Shown one piece after another: positions 1-6,703 of a stretch of DNA of 13,093 nucleotides (position 1 is the stretch's first letter; each line of letters starts with the position of its first letter). A program made the position numbers and the translations under genes. Source of the stretch: Trichomonas tenax (Eukaryota; Parabasalia; Trichomonadida; Trichomonadidae); the NCBI GenBank assembly GCA_023091735.1, contig JALKBU010001286.1, forward strand, positions 1 to 13,093, in the 5' to 3' direction. Below the pieces are notes generated by a model. It saw nothing but the letters and a program-made list of their open reading frames with translations. It did not search any database and was not told the DNA's origin.

Positions 1-379
1 GTTTAAAATAAAAGCAAAACATTACTGGCAGCATCCATGTGAGTATTGTACTCTAATATCAGCTGGTAAAGAGAGCATGCAAACTCATCACAAGATACTT
101 GTAGTTTTCTTCATTTGGTAGTTAGTCATTCATACTATACTATTCAAAATCCAAAAAATCATATGCAATTAAGAATTTCAAGCTATAACCTTATAACAAA
201 TATGTTAACCTTAAGTTCCAAAGTTATGAGGTTCATATCTCGATATAAAGCATTTTTTTTTCTTTTCATGAAAAAAAACATAACAAACATTTTATTTATG
301 CATGTAGCGATTGATGATAATTTCGTTTGCCCTATCGTTAGAATGCGGGAGCTTAAAACGCAGATATTCAATTGTATTT
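1..379. other. AT-rich stretch without a supported gene
   Basis: I see nothing convincing here. The open frames on both strands are short and composed of low-complexity AT-rich codons with no motif. It forms the left flank of the putative transposon. Confidence 0.5.
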
Positions 380-389
380 CCTAAGGAAT
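380..389. repeat. Left 10-bp direct repeat (putative target-site duplication)
   Basis: CCTAAGGAAT, identical to 1060-1069, lies just outside the left inverted arm. Confidence 0.5.
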
Positions 390-398
390 AGGCTCCAC

Positions 399-497
399 TT
401 TTTTCTCATTGACCTTTTTGAGTTTTGCAATTTTTAACGAGTAAACCCCCTTCCTGGACGAATCCTATGAAACATTTACGTGCTTTTTGGGTGAGAT
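399..497 (+). repeat. Left inverted-repeat arm of the 380-1069 element
   Basis: It is the inverse of 952-1052. The conserved blocks are 411-451 and 476-487; the part between them is clearly diverged. Runs of T at the outer side and the AACCCCCT block are shared by both arms. Confidence 0.6.
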
Positions 498-562
498 GAT
501 TCTAATGGTGCAATCTGTTTCATAATCTTAGCAAGATATTACTTAATCATGATATGATTACA

Positions 563-600
563 AACAGAATCCCATTACAAATCATTAATGGGCTTCTGTT
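563..600. repeat. Perfect-but-one 15-bp hairpin inside the element
   Basis: AACAGAATCCCATTA (563-577) and TAATGGGCTTCTGTT (586-600) pair at 14 of 15 positions around an 8-base loop. It lies inside the transposon-like element and has more G+C than its surroundings, so it is not a trivial AT palindrome. Confidence 0.6.
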
Positions 601-951
601 ATGAATCTCTTTGATGATTATAACAAAGACATCTCACTATTATAGCGTTCGCTCGCTTATTTTTGCTAGAGTTCCCCTAGAAAAATCAAAAAATAGAAAA
701 GAAAAAATACGCTACGCGCAGGAGTCAAACGGCATTCATTTGCTCATACATCGAGCATACCTAAAATTATGCTACCTCAAGTTCACACAAAATTGGTAAC
801 ATTACATATCAAATTTTCGACTTTACATGATAAATATCAGATAAGTGTCAAAAATGATGACTTCGTTATTTTACATGTTAAAATTCGCTGAAATCTCATG
901 GAGGCATTGAGATCCTCAAGTTAAATAGACAAGCAAATGCTATAAATATAC

Positions 952-1052
952 TCAGCACCCCTGAAAAGCACGTAATTGCCTTCTCAGTTTGGCTTGTTAG
1001 GGGGTTAACTCTTTAAAAATCGCAAAACTCAAAAAAAGTCAACGGGGAAAAA
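952..1052 (-). repeat. Right inverted-repeat arm of the 380-1069 element
   Basis: It is the reverse complement partner of 399-497. See that arm for the conserved blocks. Confidence 0.6.
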
Positions 1053-1059
1053 AATTCAA

Positions 1060-1069
1060 CCTAAGGAAT
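1060..1069. repeat. Right 10-bp direct repeat (putative target-site duplication)
   Basis: CCTAAGGAAT, identical to 380-389, lies just outside the right inverted arm. Confidence 0.5.
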
Positions 1070-1771
1070 CCAAACTTACAATGAAATCAAGTAAATGAAG
1101 AAAAGATAATCGTGTAACATAAGGAGAATCGATGAATGGAATATAATGTAATCCATTACCGTGAAAAATGCATTAAGGGCGGGGTCCAAAGTGTCAGATT
1201 TCTAGGGAATATAAAACGCTATCTCTAGACTGCAACAAAAACAACAGATCATTTTTGCACACACCAATAATATACAAACACCATACCCTATAATATTCAT
1301 ATGTTACAATTTATATACTTCGAAGAACACATCAAATTGCAAATTTGATTTCCTCCTATTTTTGAATAAATCAGCATATTATCAATATAATTTGTCTGCA
1401 ATCAGAAGCTATTGGTTAAAGTTGTACTAAAGCATAATGAATATGTGTATTCATTGAGTTATTATTGATTTTATTCATCTTTTTAGCCCCATTTATGAGA
1501 ATAGAAGGATGTGGTATTTTTTGGATGTCAGCATTCAAGATTGATACATCCATAGCCACGAAAAATCGATTGGAATACATATTGATTGATGTTGACGTTG
1601 ATTAAAAAATTATTATATAAATAATTTTCAATTACTAACAATTTGCCAAATCTTCGAGATAATTGTTACATTTGGACTAAGTAAAGATATTCTGTAGCTT
1701 AAGTTTTGTTTAAAATTTCACCAGTTTCGCGAAATGCAATTTTTGCTTGTGTCCTCTCAATTTTTTGCCAA
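1070..1771. other. AT-rich spacer, no gene seen
   Basis: I find no open frame with protein-like composition. It contains a 9-bp AT-only hairpin (1606-1614 with 1620-1628) of little weight. Confidence 0.5.
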
Positions 1772-1824
1772 AACCGTCGGCTTGTGTGCTGTTTTTCTCG
1801 ATACCGACGTTGTTTCAGACGGTT
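1772..1824. repeat. Competing G+C-richer hairpins
   Basis: AACCGTC (1772-1778) can pair with GACGGTT (1818-1824). CGTCGG (1775-1780) can instead pair with CCGACG (1804-1809). The two pairings share the CGTC segment and exclude each other. The segment is visibly richer in G+C than its neighbourhood. No known structured RNA family is recognised. Confidence 0.35.
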
Positions 1825-1847
1825 ATATCTAGGCTGTAGATAGATGA

Positions 1848-1991
1848 GATACTACCCAACAATATATTTTGATTTTGTTGGATTCTGTTTTCCAAGTCAT
1901 AAATATAATATCAACAACATGGGTAGAGAAAAAAGTCCGGCGCAATACGGTTTCTCGGGGCTATATGTATGAATACGAATATGCAGAGTAA
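1848..1991 (+). pseudogene. Possible 3' remnant of a surface-protein gene (tail only)
   Basis: The frame is open for 47 codons after a TGA and has no start codon. It ends in a basic stretch followed by a Tyr/Glu tail (KKVRRN, then YMYEYEYAE and TAA at 1989-1991). This resembles the arrangement in the intact stalked protein at 9287-10633, where the membrane helix is followed by RRTR and a tail ending YYSYEYE. The residues before the basic stretch are only moderately hydrophobic and do not make a good membrane helix. Reading it as a decayed end of a type I surface protein is therefore an inference from the last 20 residues. Chance is a real alternative. Confidence 0.2.
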
Positions 1992-2705
1992 TCAGAATTG
2001 TTAGCTTCCTCTATTGAGTTATTAATTGTTTTTTGTTGAAATTTATCAATTTTAGCAAGAAAAGTATGTTTTCAAGTGTGTCAATAATGATGAAAATATT
2101 ACACTATATGTGAAAAATTCGTGTACAAAATAAATAGCAGATAACTAAGAAATATTATAAATATCAGATTAATTGGTTATTGATATCTGTAAGATCTTCT
2201 GGTATCTCTCCTTTTGAGTAGTAATTAATACTTAGTGGCCTTAACATTTGCGTCATAAGTGAAATTATATATTCACTTTTCTTCACCTTGTTCAAACGCT
2301 AATTTTGTATATTCGCTATCATGATGAAATGATAGCTGATGCATGGCATACCATTTTCAAGCTCTAAATACTATCTATATGGAAAAAAACATTGTCGCAC
2401 TTGTTTCTGAGAGTCTATTTCATTACGCTGAATTTATTTATTTCATTATGTTGAATTTGTAACACATATACATACATATCACAGCAATGGGTATATATGT
2501 TATAATATCATAATATATATACAAAGGTTCAGTGTTGTTTTATCATAATTTTAATTTTTTTTATATTTTTCAAGAAAAATATACTCTCGGAGTAATTAAT
2601 GCTAAAACAAATATGTGGATTTGGAGTAATGTCTAATAACACATATATACTTTATATACATTATACATATCCATTATACATTATATATCTTTCAAAATTT
2701 TAATA
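1992..2705. other. Very AT-rich spacer with TA-rich low-complexity sequence
   Basis: No gene is supported. Positions 2461-2690 are dominated by ATAT, ATAC and ATTATAC words, including CATTATACAT at 2659-2668 and again at 2672-2681. Confidence 0.5.
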
Positions 2706-3005
2706 ATGAATATAATTGAAGCATTGAAGTGGGATTTGGACGAAATAACATCAAAAACGAGATTCCCCACATCAGGGAAGCTATAAAATGGTATCAAAAT
2801 CATCAAAAATAGGCAAATCAATCTTGAGCTTAATAAAATTGGCGGAAAACAACATGTAAGCTTGTCACCAGGCAATTAGAGGGTGTTTTCTGGCAAATTC
2901 ATAAAAAAATCGCTGCGCACGGCGAAGTCGGGTGGGACAATAAACACCTACCATCAACACTCTGAAGATGGTGTTAACAAGCCACTCAGGTCAAACGCGA
3001 TATAA
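2706..3005 (+). pseudogene. Possible decayed coding frame of unknown identity
   Basis: From the ATG at 2706 one frame runs 99 codons to a TAA at 3003-3005. It is interrupted by TAA (2784-2786) and TAG (2877-2879). Between the stops the residues look protein-like: EALKWDLDEITSK near the start, GGKQHVSLSPGN before the second stop, then KKSLRTAKSGGTINTY and EDGVNKPLRSN. The last third is richer in G+C than the surroundings. The 100-bp dispersed repeat covers codons 13-46, and the other copy (3990-4089) carries the first of these stops at the same place. I do not recognise the protein. It could be a fragment of a transposable-element gene or a chance open frame. Confidence 0.25.
2742..2841 (+). 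repeat. Dispersed 100-bp repeat, copy A
   Basis: It aligns without gaps to 3990-4089 with 7 mismatches (93%). The middle 45 bp, from CCACATCAGGG to CAAAAATA, is identical. The copies are direct and 1248 bp apart. In both, the frame carrying TSGKL is followed by TAA. Confidence 0.85.
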
Positions 3006-3007
3006 TT

Positions 3008-3031
3008 TTATTATTATTATTATTATTATTA
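3008..3031. repeat. TTA microsatellite, 8 units
   Basis: Eight consecutive TTA units can be counted directly, flanked by T-rich sequence. Confidence 0.95.
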
Positions 3032-3364
3032 TATTTTTTTACACAGGATTTCGTATGTTCAAGGGGACAATTCATTTCTATAATGGTTTGCTTTGCATTA
3101 CATGTTTTTATAAATGTCTATGGTATGAATAATATTTGATTCTCAAAAATCTGTTTCTGTCTTCAATACTGATATGGAAGACCAGAATGTGTTCTTATGT
3201 GTAAGTGTCAAAATCAGATATCGAACTACATCGAAAGTACAGTTTGAGCTGCAAAAAGCAGAGCATAGCTTCCTATGCTACTATTATGCTGTAAAGATGT
3301 AACTACTGTCTTGAATCGAGTGTTATATAGATTGAAGAATTACATTAAACGTGCTAGCCTAGAT
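3032..3364. other. AT-rich spacer with one small hairpin
   Basis: No gene is seen. AGCATAG (3262-3268) and CTATGCT (3273-3279) form a perfect 7-bp stem with a CTTC loop; no role is assigned. Confidence 0.5.
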
Positions 3365-3763
3365 TCAAAAAGCACTAAGTAATTTTGCATAAGATGTGTG
3401 AATCTTATCAAGCATACCTGGCTCAGAAAGTTGGATTCTTGTAGAGTTTTGAAATGATTGCTCATCTGATGTAGGCCGAATTAAACTAAATGGTAGAGAA
3501 ATATTTTGTCCGGTTCCTTTAAATTGGAGCGCTTCTGTCTGATTTCGAACCTTTTTGAACCTTTTAACTCTATCAAACTTTGTTGCCTCGGACAGGGAAA
3601 GATTATATGTGTTAGGATCTGCAAGGCAAACGATGCCACATTCAACAAAAGGTTCTATATCGAAATCATCCTAAAATTTGATAACTATCAACTCAGGAAT
3701 CATTCAAAAATGAATAGATGATATAGTTCCATTTTGGCATTCATCAGCACACACAATTCCTTA
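3365..3763 (-). pseudogene. Decayed coding sequence, unrecognised protein
   Basis: On the minus strand a frame of 101 codons (3670 down to 3368) ends at TGA (3365-3367) and has no ATG near its beginning. Its residues are varied and protein-like: DDFDIEPFVECGIVCLADPN, then SEATKFDRVKRFKKVRNQ, then GTGQNISLPFSLIRPTSDEQ, ending HTSYAKLLSAF. Upstream the same frame continues through TAG (3671-3673) and TGA (3704-3706) to a TAA at 3761-3763. It gives MIPELIVIKF between the first two stops and GIVCADECQNGTISSI beyond them. Stops scattered through an otherwise coherent frame are what a pseudogene shows. The G+C content is higher than in the flanks. I do not recognise the family. An overlapping plus-strand open frame (3506-3721) looks less protein-like and is taken as its shadow. 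Confidence 0.4.
3717..3738. repeat. 22-bp direct repeat, copy 1
   Basis: GATGATATAGTTCCATTTTGGC matches 3853-3874 at 21 of 22 positions. It lies in the upstream part of the decayed minus-strand frame. Confidence 0.75.
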
Positions 3764-3852
3764 CAGAATTTTTAAAGATCGATTTAATATCGATGATAAA
3801 GATTAACCAAATTGAAGTTTTTAGGTGGGGTCGTAGACATGAATACCACATT

Positions 3853-3874
3853 GATGATATAGCTCCATTTTGGC
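3853..3874. repeat. 22-bp direct repeat, copy 2
   Basis: The only difference from 3717-3738 is C for T at the eleventh base. The copies are 136 bp apart, so they fall in different reading frames. Confidence 0.75.
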
Positions 3875-3989
3875 TATAGCATTTATTTAGGGCAGGGTTA
3901 CTTCCCCTAAATATTTTTTGGTGTCGAACACTATATGTATTACAGGCGTGAATTTACATGGAAGACAACATGAGTAGGTCATTACATTT

Positions 3990-4089
3990 GAAATAACATT
4001 AAAAACGCGATTCACCACATCAGGGAAGCTATAAAATGGTATCAAAATCATCAAAAATATGCAAAACAATCTTGAATTTAATAAAATTG
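3990..4089 (+). repeat. Dispersed 100-bp repeat, copy B
   Basis: It is the partner of 2742-2841 (93 of 100 identical, ungapped). It is followed by a run of 12 A, whereas copy A is followed by GCGGAAAACAACA, so the similarity ends at about 4089. Confidence 0.85.
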
Positions 4090-4387
4090 AAAAAAAAAAA
4101 ACAATTTGACAGTAAAGCGCCAAATGACAATAAATTTTCTTTCCAAAAGAGCGATTTAATGAATTTTTTGATAAAAAAAATCAATTTTTCAATTCCTCGC
4201 TAAATGTTCGGTTGTAGTAGGAGCGGGTTATAACTTTGGTAAAGTTAGTAAAAAAAGTCATAATATAAAAAGTTACAGGAAAGAACAACAATAATATAGA
4301 TTATTCAATGATAAATAATAGAAAACCTATAATATATCGTTGAAATTCAATTTCAGAAGGGCAAACAGTGAATAGAAACTCGATTAA

Positions 4388-4894
4388 TTACTTATTTTGA
4401 CGAATTGGAAGTCGAGATTTAGGCTTTGGAGTTGCCTTCTTATTTAAGAACTTTTGGAACTTAGCTGCAAGTTCTTCATTTGATTTAGGTTGCTTCACAG
4501 GATTTTCATCTGTAGAATTTGGCTCAAAGAGGAAATCTGGGCCAGAATCAGTTGCTCCAAGAGTTGAGTTATTAGCATTCATTGTATAATTTGCCTCATT
4601 CTCGATTGGTTCATCAGAGAAGAACTCAATGTGTTGAGAGTCTGACGAATCAAGTTTTTCTATTGTCATCGATAAATCTGTTGATTTTAGATCCTGCGAC
4701 ATATCGAGCGGAATTTCATTATCAAAAACTGGAACTTCGAGCGGTAAATCGAAAACCCTTTCTGCAATCGCGAGTTTTACTTTCTCTAGATCAGAAAGAA
4801 GGCACTGCCTCGCTCTCATATCATTTTCCAATATCAGTTTTCTCTGAATACTGTCGGCAAGTGCAAGCAAAGCTTGAATTTCGGCTCTTTCCAT
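4388..4894 (-). CDS. Hypothetical protein, 168 residues, acidic linker and basic tail
   Basis: I do not recognise this protein. The start is fixed by a TAA immediately before the ATG in the same frame. Residues 1-47 should form one or two amphipathic helices (MERAEIQALLALADS, then LLSDLEKVKLAIAERV) that could pair as a coiled coil. Residues about 50-135 are acidic and rich in Ser, Asn, Asp and Glu, and are probably disordered. Residues 139-152 (NEELAAKFQKFLNK) may form another short helix, and the last 17 residues are basic with KPKSRLPIRQNK. There is no signal peptide or membrane segment. A short helical head with an acidic linker and a basic end suits a small adaptor or nucleic-acid or cytoskeleton-associated protein, but no function can be given. 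It lies 165 bp downstream of the MAP kinase on the same strand. Its upstream region carries the TTTAMAY-type repeat array. Confidence 0.75.
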   Translation of the reverse strand: MERAEIQALLALADSIQRKLILENDMRARQCLLSDLEKVKLAIAERVFDLPLEVPVFDNEIPLDMSQDLKSTDLSMTIEKLDSSDSQHIEFFSDEPIENEANYTMNANNSTLGATDSGPDFLFEPNSTDENPVKQPKSNEELAAKFQKFLNKKATPKPKSRLPIRQNK

Positions 4895-4900
4895 TTATTT

Positions 4901-4974
4901 TTTAAACGTCTACTTTTCTTTACATACCAAAAATATTATTTTACACGTCATTTTCAAAATTTACATGTCATTTT
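4901..4974 (-). promoter_or_regulatory. Array of about 20-bp-spaced TTTAMAY-type motifs upstream of the 168-residue gene
   Basis: Plus-strand copies begin at 4901 (TTTAAACGTCTAC), 4919 (TTTACATACC), 4940 (TTTACACGTCATTTT) and 4960 (TTTACATGTCATTTT), with spacings of 18, 21 and 20. The last two agree at 14 of 15 positions. On the gene's own strand they read GACATGTAAA, GACGTGTAAA and so on. They occupy roughly -7 to -80 from the ATG. Similar words, such as CTTTACATG at 6185-6193, lie upstream of the MAP kinase. Two-helical-turn spacing suggests binding sites on one face of the DNA, which is an inference. Confidence 0.4.
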
Positions 4975-5059
4975 TATTCTTTCAAAGAAAACGAAGGCTG
5001 TAGGAATATTTCGGTTGGTATTACAAGATTAACTATTAAAAAAATACAACCTTATCTTA

Positions 5060-6130
5060 TTACTCGAATTCTGGATGGCGCTTCAAGATTTCCTTCCACA
5101 TTTCAAGCTTGAGCTCCTCCAATGTGACATCTTGGCGTTCGAAGTCGAATTCTTCGAATGGGAATCCGACTGGTTCATCGAATGGATCGTGAAGCTTTCC
5201 AACGAACGGGTGCTCGAGAGCCTCTTCGACTGTCATTCGCTCCTTCGGATTCCATCTGAGAAGTCTGTCAATGAAATCGATTTCCTCTGGATTAAATGTT
5301 TTTCCGGCAAACAATTCCACCCACGGAATCTTTGTCTGCGGTGGTAGCTGTTGCATAAATCTGTATGCTTTCTGGTTTGTGCAGCCCTCAAGATCTTGGT
5401 CTGAAGGAGATCCGAGAATTTGGGTGATTAACTCGAGCTGATTACGTGTTGATGTGCCTCTGAAGAGTGGGTGTCTGAGAACGAGCTCAGCTGTGATGCA
5501 GCCGACACTCCACATATCGAGTGGAGCGCCATAAGTATCATAATTCAACAAGACTTCAGGCGCGCGGTACCATCTCGTGGCAACGTATTCAGAGAGGAAT
5601 TCATGTGGTTCATCTGGCTCGGAAATTCGAGCAAGGCCGAAATCTGCAATCTTAAGATCGCAATCTGAGTTCAAAAGCAAGTTAGACGGCTTTAAATCGC
5701 GGTGAAGAATATTTGCTGAATGTAGATACTTCAAGCCTCTCAATAGCTGATAAATAAAATATCTATGATGTTCAGCGAGAAGTGGTTGACCACTATTAAT
5801 GATCTGGCACATATCCGTGTCCATGATGTCCATCACAATCGCGAGTCCTTTGAAGTTTTCGTATTCAGGAAGACAAGATAAATCAACAAGATTTGTAATG
5901 TTTTCGTGACTGAGCTGCGAAAGGATCTTTACCTCACGGAGACAGCGCTTGGCATCGAGGAGGGACTCGAAAACTCTGTCTACGTGCTTCACAGCGACTT
6001 CTTTGCCTGTTGCTTTCTCGATTGCGGCGAAAACGACACCGTAGGCGCCTCTTCCGAGCGTTTTGACGAACTTGTAGCGCCCTTGGGTCTCTTTGTTGAC
6101 GAGTTCTTCTGTTATTGGCGGCCTATCCAT
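5060..6130 (-). CDS. ERK-like mitogen-activated protein kinase with SEY activation lip
   Basis: This is a Ser/Thr kinase of the CMGC group that should phosphorylate Ser/Thr-Pro sites in a cytoplasmic or nuclear signalling cascade. The 356 residues match a minimal ERK in length, with no extension. The catalytic set is complete: glycine loop LGRGAYGVV (25-33), ATP lysine K48, helix-C glutamate E66, catalytic loop HRDLKPSN (143-150), DFG (163-165), APE (190-192) and DMWS (205-208). The MAPK insert follows ILGSPS (238-243), and the C-terminal common docking segment HDPFDEP (314-320) aligns with that of ERK2. The activation lip reads S180-E181-Y182 before VATRWYRAPE, where classical ERKs have TEY. 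Ser can still be phosphorylated, so dual activation remains possible. The gatekeeper appears to be M100 where ERK2 has Gln. An in-frame TAA upstream leaves this ATG as the only start. No intron is present. Confidence 0.95.
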   Translation of the reverse strand: MDRPPITEELVNKETQGRYKFVKTLGRGAYGVVFAAIEKATGKEVAVKHVDRVFESLLDAKRCLREVKILSQLSHENITNLVDLSCLPEYENFKGLAIVMDIMDTDMCQIINSGQPLLAEHHRYFIYQLLRGLKYLHSANILHRDLKPSNLLLNSDCDLKIADFGLARISEPDEPHEFLSEYVATRWYRAPEVLLNYDTYGAPLDMWSVGCITAELVLRHPLFRGTSTRNQLELITQILGSPSDQDLEGCTNQKAYRFMQQLPPQTKIPWVELFAGKTFNPEEIDFIDRLLRWNPKERMTVEEALEHPFVGKLHDPFDEPVGFPFEEFDFERQDVTLEELKLEMWKEILKRHPEFE

Positions 6131-6703
6131 CTTTTTTCTCGAAAAAACAATAAGAAATTAGTGTAAAGCTTTCAAAATTGCTTTCTTTACATGAATATAT
6201 TTTATTGCATTTTTGGATATTGCTTAGTATAAATCAGCTAAATTACCCAGAATTTCTGGATTTGAGGCATTATTTGTTTTCATTACATTTTTTTCTCGGA
6301 TTATTTGACTTTTAATACATATAATAATAAAATATGTCGCTATTAAATCATGTTTGTAATGATTATATTGGATTATCTCAAACATTTGATTAAAAAAATC
6401 TTCATATTAAATGTAAAAATGGCGGAACTATATAACATTACTCACCAAATTTTATTGTGTTGTTGTAAGGATTGATAAACACTTTAATTATTTTTTATCA
6501 ACAATCAAATATCTTTGTTTATACCTGATATGCGAATGACATAAGCAATATAGTTCATTTGCTATTTGATTTGAACTTATATAAGCAATTTTATATTTCA
6601 ATATTTGATTTTGGATTTTGATGAATGTATATTCGATTTCATCAATCAAATTCTATAAGGAAAAGTCGGTAGTTAATATATTTGATCTAAATACATATTT
6701 ACT
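6131..6703. other. AT-rich spacer upstream of the MAP kinase
   Basis: No gene is seen. It should contain the kinase promoter. On the kinase strand ATGTAAAGAAA (reverse of 6183-6193) is identical to a word upstream of the 168-residue gene (reverse of 4915-4925), and TTTACACTAATTT lies closer to the start. The distal half is full of TTTGATT/AATCAAA words. Confidence 0.45.

Larger units (their letters stand above)
380..1069. mobile_element. Probable short non-autonomous Mutator-like element (MITE) with target duplication
   Basis: Two arms, about 399-497 and 952-1052, are inverted copies of each other. The core GAGTTTTGC-R-ATTTTTAA-M-GAGT-W-AACCCCCT (420-451 and the reverse of 999-1030) matches at 29 of 32 positions, and TTACGTGCTTTT (476-487 and the reverse of 964-975) matches exactly. 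Outside the arms the 10-mer CCTAAGGAAT occurs as a perfect direct repeat at 380-389 and 1060-1069, as a target-site duplication would. Mutator-like elements are known for long inverted ends and 9-11 bp duplications, and such elements are known in Trichomonas. The outermost 7-9 bp of the arms do not match and the arms are diverged, so this would be an old insertion. The interior has no transposase; a 62-codon open frame (611-799 +) is unrecognised. CCTAAGG is nearly its own inverse, which leaves the exact ends uncertain. Confidence 0.55.

Noticed and set aside
700..760. Possible tRNA gene (G+C-richer patch with a T-loop-like TTTGACT on the minus strand)
   Set aside because: The invariant C of TTCRA is absent, and no acceptor stem or anticodon arm can be folded around it.
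611..799. 62-codon open frame inside the transposon-like element
   Set aside because: No motif, no homology I can name, and it lies within a short element that should not be coding; length is compatible with chance.
2905..3000. Superficial likeness of the decayed frame to a histone H3 tail (KSGG and GVNKPLR)
   Set aside because: Spacing between the blocks and the intervening residues do not fit H3; judged coincidental.
3887..4123. 78-codon minus-strand frame (and the similar 2681-2875 frame) with hydrophobic residues
   Set aside because: Their similarity comes from the 100-bp DNA repeat; outside it they diverge at once, and hydrophobicity is expected from T-rich codons.
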